A stretch of 64,000 bases of DNA from Neoscytalidium dimidiatum (lineage: Eukaryota; Ascomycota; Dothideomycetes; Botryosphaeriales; Botryosphaeriaceae). Position 1 is the first letter of the stretch; every line of letters starts with the position of its first letter. A program made the position numbers and the translations under genes. The stretch covers positions 620,001 to 684,000 of the forward strand of contig CM074701.1 of NCBI GenBank assembly GCA_037367355.1, in the 5' to 3' direction. Below, piece after piece: positions 1 to 12,061 of this stretch. The notes under the pieces were generated by a model. That model worked only from the letters and a program-made list of their open reading frames with translations, was not told the origin of the DNA and made no database searches.

Positions 1-38
1 CGACAAGACCAAGACCCAGGAATCGTGCTCCTACTCAC

Positions 39-61
39 CGACATCGAATTGCTGATTGCAT
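39..61 (-). CDS. possible first coding exon of a gene leaving the window
   Basis: A minus-strand ATG begins at 61 and is followed after seven codons by a good 5' splice site (GTGAGTAGG, at about 38 downward), so the rest of the gene would lie left of the window. The long GC-rich, CT-rich tract from about 62 to 620 would then be its promoter and 5' UTR. Only eight residues could be encoded here and no family can be recognised. The call rests on the ATG and splice donor alone and could be chance. Confidence 0.2.
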
Positions 62-1420
62 CCCGCTCTCTCGCAGCTTGCAGGGACCACGGCAGCCTCC
101 GCAACTCTTGCATGATGACATTGCGCGTCTCTCTCAGAGACTCGACCATTCATCTCCTTCCCAAAGCAGCGACGCCGCCCAAAAGCCAATCGCTTCCCAG
201 AGGCGCAGCGCCGCTCATGGGAGCAAACGGCCTCGCTCACCGGCGCGCCTTGCGCCGTATCTGACCGCTGCTGAGCCGTCCGCCACCGCCGCCCCGCCGC
301 TGCCTCGGTCGCCCGCTTGCAAAAGCAAAAGCAAAAACAAAACGCGAGCTGTCATCGCGGGCGCCGCCCCCGCCCACGGCGCGCTCCCTGGCCGTCCCTT
401 TTTTGTTTTCTCCACACGAGCTCCCCACCGCGGCGCCCCCGATAAGACCATTCCCGAAAGAGCAGCTCGAACACCCATCGCCCTTCAGGTACCCGAGCGT
501 TTCGCCTGACGGGCTCCGCCCGATCATGCGAGTAATTTTCCTCTTTTTCTCCGTCGTTCGCACGCCGCAGTTGCTTATCACGCACAAGACTAATTTATGT
601 CATTTACGCGACCTCGGCGTTCGCCGTTACGTCTGCGGCCCGAGAAAAGTGATGCCAGGTGAGGGAGGAAAATGTGGAGCGACATCATGGGGAGGCGCCA
701 AGATGCCGCGTCCAAGCTTCGTCAAGCAGCCGCGTGGCGACGGGTGCCAAGCGGCTCTGCTGCCACAGCCGCTGGCGAGGCATAGCGCGGGCAGACCGGA
801 GCGAAATGGCTAATTTGGCGTAGAGTCTTCCAAGCGATCCTTGGATTTTGGCTGTGATCCGTGGGCTGTGAATGGTCGGCTGCAACGCCGCCTGCTGAGT
901 GGCTGGCGGGTGGCGAAAAGTAAACTCAAACTTCAAACGCAGAATAGTCAAGAAGGTTGGCGGAAACGGGATGGCATAAATACGAGTATAGGCTTATAGC
1001 CTATTCTTATGGTTAATGCGACATGCCGTGCTTGATGCTCATCTCGTATGGGACTCAAATATGATGAGCAAGGACGCATTGGGCCAATGATTAACCACGA
1101 CAAACGTATCCGGACATGATGTCTTGACCAGCAACATACGGAGTGTGTTTCAAAGAAATCCTAGCCGCAAGCGTAAGTGCGCAATCAGGTCTTATTGGAA
1201 CTATCCGGCTTTTCTTTTCCCCCATCATCAGTCGGATGATGGATTCAATATTGGTTTCCGTGAAACGGTAGTACTTGGAAGATTCATAGCACGACAAGAG
1301 CGGTAGTTGTAAATGTTCAAGCAGGATCATCTCTTTCCCGCTTTATTCATTCACTCCATTAGAAATTCCTTAAAAACCAAGTCGTAAGATACATGTGAAA
1401 AGAAAAAGACTGCACGTCGC
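62..1420. other. intergenic, no gene seen
   Basis: GC-rich and pyrimidine-rich up to about 620, then more AT-rich. Short open frames on both strands have no recognisable content. It probably holds the promoter of the gene leaving the left edge and the 3' end of the sedolisin gene. Confidence 0.5.
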
Positions 1421-3397
1421 TTAGTTGCGGTATCCGCCATACCTGGTCTGCACCGCCAACTTTAGGAGACCACCGAAATCAGGAGTACCCAATCCGGTAA
1501 CAGGGTCCCAACCTTCAGTAGCGTTCCATGACGCACCCGGGACGAAGGGTGCAGGCAACCCAGAATAAATATCGGTTCCAGTGCAGCCCCTGGAGCCACC
1601 GTCCACAATATCGGTCAGAGAGTTGACTCCGGTACTGTACAGCCACGGGTTCAGCCAGCCCAGGGGAGCCTGGCCGGCCTCGACCCGAGCTGAGTTGAGC
1701 AGGGCCACAATGGAAGAGAAGGTAGGGGCCGAAGCAGAAGTGCCACCAACGAGAATCTCATCGCCGCCGTCGATGACGTGGAAGCGGTAGCCTTGAGCAG
1801 CGACGTCGGGGAAACCACGACCGTTCGGGTTGTACAGGCCATCCCACTTGCTACCGAGGATGCCCAGATACTTAGTAACAGCCTCGTCTTGCCAGCTGGG
1901 GCGCTCCCACAGGTCCGAGAAACCGCCGGACGAGAAAGAGACAGCCCTCTCGGGCTCAACTTGGTAGGTACCACCGACCGAGGTGACATAGGGGCAAGCA
2001 GCAGGGAATATGGGGAGGAAGCGAGTTGTATTCTTTCCATCGTTGGTCTGGCAAGCAGAGCCAGGCCCAGTGTCGCCGGACGAGAAGAGGACAGACACGC
2101 CACGAGCACCAAGCTGGCCGATCAAGTCACACACAGTCCTGGCGTAGCTTTCGGGGACACTCTGTTCGTCCTCACCGTACGAAGTGGACAAGGTAGTGGG
2201 GAGCTCAGAATCAGGCTTCTTCAACAACTCGGTGAAGTACTCCAGATAAGGCTCGTTCGACGACTCACCAGGCTGGTCGAGGTCAGGGACGAGAGGGCCC
2301 CTCCCAGCAGTGTAGAAGTAAGTCACGTCGAGAGGATAGACGAGCGGCACAGTATACTGGATGTCCAAGTTGGCTTCGACAGAATCGTCAGATGTGTCCT
2401 GAGGAAGGGTCGAGCCGTTGATGGAACCAAAACTGAAGCTCTTGCCCTGGGCTTCGGGAGCGTACTCGCTAATGAAAGATGCAAGATCATCGTAGCGAGC
2501 ATATTCTTCAAGGAAACCAGAAACTCCAAGGAAGGTCTTGTTCGCCTTGGGAGTGTAGCCATTGATGTTGTACAAGTCCTTGAGACATGCAGGAGTGATG
2601 CTGGAGTTGCAAGACGCAGACACGTTGGGACCAGCAACGAGAGACTTGTGGCCGAGTACCTCCTTGTCCAGAACCTGACTCCTCTCAGGACGGATCTGAG
2701 CGAAGCGGGTGGTGGGCTGGATCATGTTGATGTACTCGTGAAGCTCAGAAGGAATGGAGTATTGGAGAGTGCGAATCTTCTCAATGTTCTTGCGGATCTC
2801 GCTCCTGTAGATGTTGAACTTGGTATCCATCATCTTCTCGGCCTGGGAGACAGTAGCGACAAAGTTGATCCATTCGCCGTCGTCCTCAATGTCATCGCTC
2901 TCGACGCCAGAGGCTTCGAGCCAAGCGATAATCGAGTCGGTGGCTTTAGCATCGGGGCGAAGCATTGCCTTCAATTCGTCGCGCTTCATGTGCTTGCCAT
3001 AGTTCTTGGAGCCCGGGGTGGAAATGTCCAACAGGGTCTGCTCGAACAGGGCTGGGTTGGGCTAAGGGCGGTGTCAGCATGTCTTTGGAATTCTGAGGTG
3101 GGCCGGGAACAGAAGATTAATGTGAAACCGGCGCAGCACCCCATGACGATGACGCAGACAGCCGAGGTCGCACGGCATATCATGCAAAGCCATTGGGTGC
3201 AGATAGGAGGGAGTTTCGCGTACCTGTTTAACCGCAATCATGAATCGCAGCTTCTGGGCGGCGTCAGGCGAGCCGATCTGGTGCCAGTTCTCAGGAATGC
3301 CGCGCAGCTTCTCGAACAACTCGGCGGCCGAGAAGCTAAGGCCATTGACGGCACCAGCGACGGACAGCAGTCCGGCAAAGAGGGTTGCAGCGCGCAT
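1421..3397 (-). CDS. secreted sedolisin (S53 serine-carboxyl peptidase, tripeptidyl-peptidase type)
   Basis: Acid-acting secreted peptidase of family S53; fungal members remove tripeptides from proteins outside the cell. Two exons, 3397-3224 and 3061-1421, joined in phase 0, give 604 aa. The start is the ATG at 3397, followed by a signal peptide (MRAATLFAGLLSVAGAVNG) and a pro-domain starting LSFSAAELFEKL. The catalytic residues are visible: Glu and Asp in VEANLDIQY (about E287, D291), the oxyanion Asp in FSSGDTGPG (about D388) and the nucleophile Ser in GGTSASAP (about S500). The C-terminal calcium site is also present (SLTDIVDGG, then WDPVTGLGTPDF). Length and order match intact S53 pro-enzymes, so it should be functional. 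A TATATAT motif on this strand at 3578-3585 lies about 180 bp upstream of the ATG. Confidence 0.93.
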
Positions 3398-4337
3398 TGT
3401 AACGAGCGAGAGAAAAGGCCGTCGGGGAGGATCGGACACGAAAGACGAAAGAAAGGGGAGGTGCTCACGCAGCGAAGGGCTTGCGGGTGAGTACACGCGG
3501 GAGCGAGCACAGTCAGAACCGCAGATGACGACGCGCGAAGTGAGTTGGAGAAAGGGAAGGAGGCCGCTGGGGGGGAATATATATTTGGTGTCAAACAGAC
3601 AGGCGCATGGAAACGCAGGGTCCGCAGTTTTGCTTGGCGCGTTGACCATTCACCGCAGCCGGCGGCCGCTACTCGCGTGACGGAAGGCAGGCTGGTGGTC
3701 CTTCCCCATTGGGCATGAGCAGCTCTGTCGATCACGACTCAACAGCCTGCACAACCATGCATCGGCCGGCACCCTTGTGCGATCTAGCGGCTCCCGTACC
3801 TCCGTCCCACGCTTGCCTGCACGCCGCAAGGAGGCCGGACGAAATTCGAGGGGGCTCGGCACTCCGCGAATTGGGGAGATGCGCGCTACTACGGCCCCGC
3901 GATTGGAGCCGGCGTGTTGCAGCGTTTGCGTTTCTGCAGCTGGCGTCAGCGCACGTCATCCAATCTCTCCATTAGGGAGCTGGCTTCCCTCTCATCATCG
4001 TGCGCTACGCCTGCGTCGGGGAGGTGCCTGCACTGCCAGCGCGCCGAGCAGGCGCATCGCCCTCAAGACATTTTCTTGGGAAGCTTCTGCTATCTTTTGC
4101 TATCGTCGCACGTCCCGAGCCGCCTCCCTTGCCACCCCGACACCCTTGTCAGGTACCATCGTCGTCTCCACTATTTCTCATCTGTGTCCTACTGTGCCAC
4201 GATACATCTTGCATTGTGTTTTCGGGCGACAGCAGCATATGGGGCTCGCCAGGAAGGGAAGGGAAAACGGCAATCCTGCTTGCTATGATGTCGAATCCAA
4301 GACGTCTGCTTGCATGCTAAGAAGTCTGCGCCAATTC
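3398..4337. other. intergenic, no gene seen
   Basis: Promoter of the sedolisin (TATATAT at 3578-3585) followed by GC-rich sequence leading to the 3' end of the kinase gene. No frame here has recognisable content. Confidence 0.5.
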
Positions 4338-5986
4338 TTATCTTCTCCGCTTCCTTGGCGGGAGCTTGGTTGCCGGCTCGGCGTCACCGAAATCAAAAAT
4401 GAACCCACCGAAATCGGTGGGCATGTCTCCATGTTCCTTGTGCCTTTTGCCGGGTGCTGTCGCGTCCTTTGGATCCTTCTGCAGCTCATGGCGACCGTCT
4501 GGATCATGTTGCACAACAGGAAACGTGGGCAACTGCTCATTGTCGACGGCTCTCGGAGTTTCCCGCCACCAATCCTCTGCGGGTGACGCGAATTTGCTCC
4601 TTGACTTCCCAAGGGCCTCATTCGCAGTCCACCGCGCCTTGGGATCCCATCGCAGAAGCCCGCTGAGGAATTTTACAGTCCCCTTGGATGACCTTGGGAG
4701 AAATGTTCGTTCCAGGTTGTCTGCGCGCCCATGGGGCATGGACTCCCGCTGCCACCTGATCAACGCCGGACAACCCATGGAGGATAGAGCTCTGATATCT
4801 TCAGATGTTGGACTGCCGAGAAGCCTGACGATTTGCGACAACTGCTCCAGGTCATCGTTGCCATCCAAAACAGGCATTTGCAGCAGCAGTTCCCCGACGA
4901 ACAAACCTGCTGACCACATGTCGACCGATGGAGTGTAGCGAGAAGCACCAAGCAAAAGTTCAGGCGCACGGTACCAAATTGTGACCACACCTGGCGTGAG
5001 CGGCCGTGGTGTCCATTCCCGTGCCATGCCAAAATCAGCTGTCCCCATGCAATTAATTAGTCAATCGCTTGAAACTCATGGCTGTCTAACAGCAGGGTCT
5101 TGACAAACGCACCGATTTTGAGCACACCTTTCGCGGTAAGCAGCAGATTTTCCATTTTGATGTCTCTGCATTCGTCAGGGACAACGCCGAAAGCGGCCGG
5201 CGGTGTAAGCATACCTGTGAATGATTTCTTTCCTATGTAGGTACTCGATGCCTTCGAGTAGTTGGCGTGTGAGACATTTCACTGAGACAAGTGTCAGCCA
5301 CGGCTTGCATCACGAGGCCAGCTGCGCCATCAATACTCACCTTGGCTCAGAGTGAACTGGACTCTGTGCTCATCGAGAAGGCTTGCCAAATCCTACTGAT
5401 AGCCTGGCAAAACCCCTGCCTTAAGGCAGAGGCAGAATAAGCCAGCAGAAATACTATCCCGAGATCTTCAAATACCAGACCGGCATATATTACCAACCTG
5501 TTCGCAGTACTCCATCACCATGTAGACGTCCTCCAGCACGTTATCGTCCACAGCGACCTCGAAAGCATTGAGCACATTCTGATGGCGGAGGGATCGTAGG
5601 ATCGATATTTCGCGGAGCGCCGTAAGCGGAATACCGTTGCTTCGCTCGTATTCGAGAATGCGGATTTGCTTCAGAGCGACCACGGATCCAGTGCGCGTGT
5701 CGCGGGCACGGGAAACAATGCCGTAGGCTGCGGGCGTTCAGCCGAGCGTCAGCAAAGTTGTGGACTATCATATGAGCATAGAACATGGCACGTACCACCC
5801 TCGCCAATCGCATTAAGCCTGACGTAGGAGCTGATAGAGGAGCAGTTCCCTTTTCGCATGTCAGTGCGTGGGAAAAGCAAAGAGCTGTGGCCGAGTTGGC
5901 ATACCCAGAAAACCGTTGTTAAGGCTGAGATTAATCTCTTCACCGGTGATGGAAAGGTGATCTGCGGTACGATGCGGGTCATCCAT
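4338..5986 (-). CDS. CDK10-like cyclin-dependent protein kinase
   Basis: CMGC-family Ser/Thr kinase, closest by motif to CDK10 and the PITSLRE kinases (fission yeast Ppk23 group); nuclear role inferred. Seven exons: 5986-5905, 5849-5796, 5727-5498, 5392-5341, 5281-5215, 5165-5113, 5038-4338, giving 412 aa. The spliced protein has FLGNCSSI before the kinase domain (like FLGRCRSV of CDK10), P-loop GEGAYG (43-48), VALK Lys65, PLTALRE helix (79-85) with Glu85, MEYCEQDLASLL, HRDIK (161-165), DFG at 181 and WYRAPELLLG. The C-terminal extension ends in a basic KLPPRKRRR stretch, a likely nuclear signal. The sequence PLTALRE differs from the canonical PITSLRE. Every junction keeps frame and rebuilds a conserved motif. 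Confidence 0.9.
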
Positions 5987-7475
5987 GACTGTGGTACATA
6001 CGCAGCCGCGGGCGCATGGTGCAGAACGAGATGATGGTTGTGGCTGATGTTTCTATGGTAGAGGTCCACCGCGGTGCTCCGTGCGGCTGTCAACGGGAAC
6101 GCGACCAGGGAAAACGTCGGTACGACCTCCCCACCCACGGCTCACAGGCGACGACGCGCCCCAGGCTCACCATCAAAGGCCGTATCTCTGCTCTCTCCTA
6201 TCGACACATGTCTGGGTCAGATGCACTGCAATTAAATCACATTCCTCACCTCCAATAGTTGGGAAACGATGCCTGGATCACATTCGAGGGGCGCCCAAGC
6301 TCCGATTGGTCGCCACATTCCAAGCTCCAGCTCCCAGCTATAGCTCTACGCAAGCTCCATGAGCCATGACGCTGCTGTTTCAATCCGAATCGTCTCAAAC
6401 AGCGTGGGGAGAGGTCTCTACTATCTGGACATTAAGCGTCGGTCCCTATTGCATGGTCTCAGCATGCAGGCGCACGCGTCTTTGGCGCATTCGAGAAGCA
6501 CGGCTGTTGCGTATGCAAGTCGTCCCCAGAACGTTCTAAGGGCTGACGAAGCTCCCTGACGTTTGAAGTTGGGAATCGCCAAGATGTCCGTTTTCAGAGA
6601 ATAGCCGAATATTAGCCGCCGTTCAACCTTTAAGGTTTCGGTTCAGGCAGCAGTTCCGCCGTTTGTCCAGATCGCTGGGTCGCGATACGGTACCGAACTG
6701 AACCCATTCTCTCACAATTGGTATTCCACGCTCAACCGTCCAGATAGAATCTTGGTCGCGATAATGATAGTTCGTATTCTGTTTACTCACGACAAGCCAT
6801 GTGCTTGGCGGCTGCCCGTCTGCTGCCGATGGCGTATCGGCAGCAGTGGGGTGTTTGCCGGATAGATAGGCTATCAGTACCTCCGGCGCGCAAGCTGCTG
6901 CCAACACCCGCCCTGTCTCCTGCGCCTTACGACAGCACATGCATTTCCTATGCAAGAGCGGGTGGTCAGACCAGCCGCCTCGTCATCATCTCCTCGATTT
7001 CTAGATTCTGCCCGTACCAATGACACCTAGGACCTGGCTTGATGTACCACGGCAGGACGCATTGTCGATATGGCGGTTCCTGGGTAGCAATGTTTCCCTT
7101 TCAGAACTGGTTTTAGGGTTCGAGGCTTCCTTGACTCATGGTCGACACCGACATATATTCGCAGAGTCAAGCAAATGACAGGAACAGGAGAAGATCGGAT
7201 AGGCTTTGGGTCCCGAAGGCCACGCCCGCCGACGGACAAGGCCTTGCCCAGGCACTTATGCTATCACTACCGGGCTGGCATGCACTGGATTGGATCGTCC
7301 TCAACGGCCGATCCCAAGATGGTAGTGATTGGCCGCTTTAGCCGATCCCCCGGCTGCTTCCTGCACCACTCTTTGAAGTGCTACCATGAGCTATTAAGAG
7401 CCCTCCCGCCTCAATCTCCCATAACGTCCGTAGGTGCAATCAATATTTCCCTCCGGCATTAGAAAGTTCGAAATC
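5987..7475. other. intergenic, divergent promoters
   Basis: About 1.5 kb between two divergent genes. A minus-strand frame at 6955-6623 (110 codons) has no recognisable domain. TATATA-like sequence occurs at about 7153, roughly 320 bp upstream of the amidase ATG. No RNA gene seen. Confidence 0.5.
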
Positions 7476-9651
7476 ATGGCCCTGTTTCCTAGAGGCATAG
7501 TCTTCCGTTCCTACACCGCTATCCTCTCTGCATTCATCGTTTCGAGCAATGCCCAGCTTTCCTCCACTGGCTTCACCGTAAGCCTGAACGATATCCCATA
7601 CTACATCTCTCCGGATCCTGTGGCATCTATAAATGTCAGCAAAAATTTCATCAGCAGCCCTAAATCTGGATTTTTTACTCCAATCACAGTCGTCAGTACT
7701 GAGGATGTCGGCTTTTCCGGGGACGCCTTTGCGTCTTTGGCCTCCAACTGGACTGGAGTGGACGATGTTTTCCAAAATGGATTTCTTGAAGGTAACAAAT
7801 ATTTTATTTAATTGAGCACTCGAACACGTAAAATCTTTTCCCTCTTAAATTTCTGCTGCTCACTCTCCCCTTCTTTGTACGAAGTTTCCTCTTGGCGAAT
7901 TGTACGCTGGCATTTGTTCCCTTGCTAACTCTCTGGATCTGCGGAACGGATATTTCTTGGCCAATTTTCAACTTATTATCACCCCAATTTCCGCATATCC
8001 CTACAAACAAACGTGCTGATACAAAACAGGCGTTTACGTTCAATACACCGGATCAGTTCAGTTAGGGGCAAAGACGCCATTTTATCCAAACCTCGGCAAC
8101 GTGTCCGTCCTGAGCACTAAGGTCAACCCTTCTAGTGCCATTCCCGAGGGTCCATATTTTCTCTCCTCTTCAGGTGATATCTATCAACCTTGGAGATTAT
8201 ATGCCGACGTGATGGGTGCTTTCTCCGAAACTACTATCCCGAACGCGGATGGTACCTTCAGTGTCCTTCCTGCAAACTTGCAGGGCCAGTCTCTCGCGGT
8301 TGCCGTACCCTCCCGCTTGTCTTACAAGAAGACTGCAGAGAAACCCCTGGCTGGTGTTCGCCTTGGTGTGAAAGATATCTATGATGTTGCTGGGATGAAG
8401 ACGAGCAACGGCAACCGCGCATGGTATCATTTCTATCCCGCTGCAAACACCACTGCTGTGGCCGTTCAGCGATTGGTTGACTCTGGTGCTATTATCGTCG
8501 GCAAAATGAAAACATCTCAATTTGCCAACGGTGAGCGTGCTACAGCTGACTGGGTGGACTATCTTTCGCCGTTCAATCCTCGTGGTGATGGATATCAGCA
8601 GCCTTCGTCCTCCTCATCAGGACCTGGCGCAGGCGAAGGGGCTTATGAATGGCTAGACATCACACTCGGAAGCGACACCGGCGGTTCTGTTCGTGGGCCT
8701 TCGCAAGCCCAAGGGCTTTTCGGCAACCGTCCCTCCCACGGCCTTGTCGAGCTTACAAATGTCATGCCTCTTGCCCCCGAGCTGGATACTGCCGGTCTCC
8801 TTGCTCGTGATCCCGCTATATGGACCGCCGCGGCGAAAGCCATGTACTCGTCCAATATCACCATCACCTCCTCATATCCAAAGCAGATTTTGCTCGTAGA
8901 CTTCCCGATGGAAGCCGGCGAGTATGAGAGCGATGCCTTGCTCCTCGACTTCGTGAACAAGCTCTCATCATTCCTGGGCGCAAACACCACTGCCTACAAC
9001 ATCACCGCCGCCTGGGCGTCCGAGAAGCCCCACTCGGCGCCAGTCACCGAGCTCCTCAACACCACCTATCCGCTCCTCATATCGAAGGAGCAGACTCAGC
9101 TCGTCCGGGACCCGTGGTACGCTGAGTACGCAGCTGCCAACGACGGCCGTCTCCCTTTCGTTGACCCCGCTCCGCTAGCTCGTTGGGCTTACGGTGACAA
9201 TTCTTCCGCCACGATCGAGGAAGCTGTGGCTAACAAGACGGAATTCATGGCTTGGTTCAACAGCAGCGTCCTGGCCCCTGACGCTGAGACCTGCTCAAGC
9301 AGCCTGTTGCTGTATATCGGTAGCACGGAGGCGGACGTCGACTACCGTAACGAGTATCTTAGCCCGCCAAGCGTCCCGTATGGTTTCAGCACGTCGCGTG
9401 TGTCGGTGTTTTCGGAGGCGCCGGATATGGTCGTGCCGATTGGGGCTGCGAGCTACTTCTCGACGATCACTAACCACACGGAGGTGCTGCCTGTGACCGT
9501 GGACTTCATGGCTGCAAAGGGTTGTGATGGCATGATTTTCTCGCTTGTGGAGGATCTGGTTGTGGAGGGGATTGTGAGCGTGAGTAAAGCTGGGAGGACG
9601 AATGTTGAGGGCGGAGATGTTCTGTTCAAACGCGGCCACTCACTTCAGTGA
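7476..9651 (+). CDS. secreted amidase-signature enzyme (Arp1-N type)
   Basis: Amidase-signature hydrolase with an N-terminal region like that seen before fungal secreted amidases (scytalone-dehydratase-like Arp1 N domain). Exons 7476-7791 and 8030-9651 give 645 aa; the 238-nt intron splits a Gly codon. The N-terminus after MALFPRG is hydrophobic ([16 protein letters not shown]), a likely signal peptide. The catalytic triad is present: Lys in [11 protein letters not shown] (about K220), the cis-Ser in the serine run before GPGAG (about S301) and the nucleophile in GSDTGGSVR (about S325). The many NxT/NxS sites fit secretion. The substrate cannot be told from sequence; relatives act on amides or indole-acetamide-like compounds. 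Confidence 0.87.
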
Positions 9652-10459
9652 CTGTAACGAGATGGCGGTGTACGTGAGTTAAGCTTGAGGGTATATGCAT
9701 TAATGATTCATAGAAGATAAGAAATAGTACAAGAAGTAATCTCGTAGCTTATAGGGTAAGCAGAATTAGAATAATGCTTACGCAGCTTGGTTTGTGCTCT
9801 GCTGCAAGCCTATCTGCCGGATACATAATATATATATGAGGAAGTCTGCCATTATTGCTTCGTCAAGAACTTTCATGGACGGTTGAAGCAGCCTTTCATA
9901 TGTAAACACAGGACGATATTCGTGACATGTATGTCCGGACGGCTGCTTCAATTGCCCATGTGTGGTCTAGCTAACGCACATTTGAGATTGGCCGGCATCG
10001 ATCAGTATAGCAGTCGCGAAGCGCCATTCTCGTGCGCTCCTTCCGTTTGCATACTCTAGTTCAAAACAGCACCCTCCCCTCCTCCAACGGGCCTCTCCAC
10101 CACAACCAACCCTCAACGCGCCCAGACAACCATCCGACCTGAGAACTTGCGGAAGTGTACAAGTAGCCTCTATCGCGGTATGATTCATATTCAGAACATC
10201 CAGGACACTCTTCACTGTCTAACATGGAATCTCTCGCAACAGCCGTCCTGTCCGTCAGGCGGCGCGTGCCAACCTACGCTGTCGCACGCTAGAGTTGGCC
10301 CAGAGAGGAACTTCAACGACACGTCGCGCGCGTCTCGTTCTGCTTTAGCAAATTGTCCTGACGAAAGGTTACAACTGAATCAAACCCGAACGCCCCACCC
10401 TTCTGGAGACCCACTACACAACCATGGGCTTTCCTAGCTAAGCTAACCACGATATCTTC
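9652..10459. other. intergenic with hairpin repeat
   Basis: AT-rich 3' region of the amidase, then hairpin element copy A (9874-9960), then CT-rich sequence that should hold the promoter and missing first exon of the coiled-coil gene. Confidence 0.5.
9874..9960. repeat. hairpin/MITE-like element, copy A
   Basis: An 87-bp sequence with terminal inverted repeats of about 20 bp (left CATGGACGGTTGAAGCAGCC, right end its near-perfect reverse complement, three mismatches). The right arm contains GTCCGGACGGCTGCTTCAA. Related copies lie at 20847-20930, 23618-23697 and 47764-47841. There is no coding capacity, and only about 45 bp lie between the arms. Confidence 0.7.
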
Positions 10460-12061
10460 GTGGAACGCATTCGTGCTGAAGCGAGGGCTGGTGCCGAACA
10501 TGCCGTGGAGCTCATTCGTCATACCGAATCAACCGAGGCAGCCATCTTGCTTACGCGACTTGCCTACGAGAGCGGCCAGCGCGACTTTGGAAGGGCCCAG
10601 GGTCAAGAACCGTTGAATATTAAGCCACACCTAGATCGCACAAAGATTGAGCTTGCGAAGAAGGCCGAGGAGGATGATGCCATCAAGAAGCTCCGCAACG
10701 ACCTTCGTTGGGCCAAATTCCAGATTGCAAAGAAAGAAGACGCCAGGGAGGAGGAGATCATCATATTGCGCGCTGAGCTGGCCGCCACGCGCCAGGCTTT
10801 GAAATGTAAGGAGGGATACGTTCCTAAGCATGCTAATAGCATGCAGATCAGTGGAAGCAAGACAGAAATGCTGCCAGAGCAGATCGCAGGTGCATACAAC
10901 TACGACATGATCACTCGTTTGCAGAAGGACTTGGAGATTGAGAGGAGCAAGAACGCAGCCATGAGAAAGCTTCTAGAGCAAAGGAACCATCTCAACAGAC
11001 TTCCATGCCACGATGATGCGGTATCCGATGGTCACAACCCCAACGAGGAGGTTAACAACAAGATTAGTGATATGCAGAACAACATCGACTTTATCCAACA
11101 GCAGCTTCAGAAGCGGTGTGAGCTGCTCCAATCTCAGCTGGACAAGTCAGAACAAGCGGGTCGTGAAAATAATTGCACGCACGCACATGAGATCAAAGAG
11201 ATCCAAGACAAGTTAGTCTCGAAAATTGGCGATATCGAACGTCTCCAGGTCCGGCATGCTCAAGAGAAGAAGAAGTACAAAGAGAAAATTGAACTTCTCG
11301 TTGAGGAGAACATCTCCTTTAGCATCAAGAAGGAAGATGAAGATATCTTGCATTTCAGCTTGCTCAAGGAGAAAGACAAGAAGATCCAGGAGCTCCAGAA
11401 GGTCCAGCACACAATTAAAAAGGAACTAGACGACAAAATTTCCTCTTTGCAACACATGAATTCCTTCCTCCTGGACGAGAAGGAACGTGAGCGCTGTGAT
11501 TTCGAGCAGATCTTGAGGGTCGCCCAAACCAACACACAAACCGTCGTTTCAACCGGCTTGTCTCACGACTACACTGGCCCTATCATGGACCTGGAGGCGA
11601 GGCTTGATCGTTTTGAGAAGAAATCGAAGGACAAAGAAGGACGCTTGAAGCTGCAAGTGGAGAAACTGAAGGAGGATCTATCCAAAGTTGGACCACTTAA
11701 GAGGTTCCTTAACGAACGTGATTTCTCGAACGATCACTTCATAGAGATGACTTGGGAAGAGATGACTTATACCATGCGCGCCGCGGCGGTGGGACTGTCC
11801 CCTCGTATTCGCCGGGTCTTTACAGATGAGTACTCAGCGTACCTCGTGGAAGAGACATTGAAGCGCGGGTCTGCAGATCTCGTAAGGTTCACGGATCAGG
11901 AGCCTGAGCGCAGTGTCGTCAGGGCTGACTTCTTCGAGGCGCTTTACAGCCTGATCGTTAACATCCTTTCTGAGGCTCAGTCATTCCCGGTTGTTCGAAA
12001 GAAGTTGAAGGAGGACGCCAAGGCCATTGAGAAGCATTTCTCGAAGGAGAAGGCGGGCTGA
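10460..12061 (+). CDS. coiled-coil protein A of a tandem pair (5' end unresolved)
   Basis: An open frame of about 530 codons, rich in Glu, Lys, Gln and Leu and predicted to be almost entirely coiled coil. It ends in a globular segment with MTWEEMTYTMRAAAVG and DFFEALYSLIVNIL. That segment resembles the end of the next gene (LTWEEMEQAMRGAAMG, NFYEALADICATLL), so the two are tandem relatives. The frame opens upstream of any in-frame ATG: the first codon given is a GTG, and the first in-frame Met is near residue 126. A short upstream exon is therefore likely; a CTAAC branch-like site at about 10443 and an acceptor near 10480 fit, but I could not fix the donor. No known family recognised; a structural or scaffold role is only inference. 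Confidence 0.65.
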   Translation: MERIRAEARAGAEHAVELIRHTESTEAAILLTRLAYESGQRDFGRAQGQEPLNIKPHLDRTKIELAKKAEEDDAIKKLRNDLRWAKFQIAKKEDAREEEIIILRAELAATRQALKCKEGYVPKHANSMQISGSKTEMLPEQIAGAYNYDMITRLQKDLEIERSKNAAMRKLLEQRNHLNRLPCHDDAVSDGHNPNEEVNNKISDMQNNIDFIQQQLQKRCELLQSQLDKSEQAGRENNCTHAHEIKEIQDKLVSKIGDIERLQVRHAQEKKKYKEKIELLVEENISFSIKKEDEDILHFSLLKEKDKKIQELQKVQHTIKKELDDKISSLQHMNSFLLDEKERERCDFEQILRVAQTNTQTVVSTGLSHDYTGPIMDLEARLDRFEKKSKDKEGRLKLQVEKLKEDLSKVGPLKRFLNERDFSNDHFIEMTWEEMTYTMRAAAVGLSPRIRRVFTDEYSAYLVEETLKRGSADLVRFTDQEPERSVVRADFFEALYSLIVNILSEAQSFPVVRKKLKEDAKAIEKHFSKEKAG

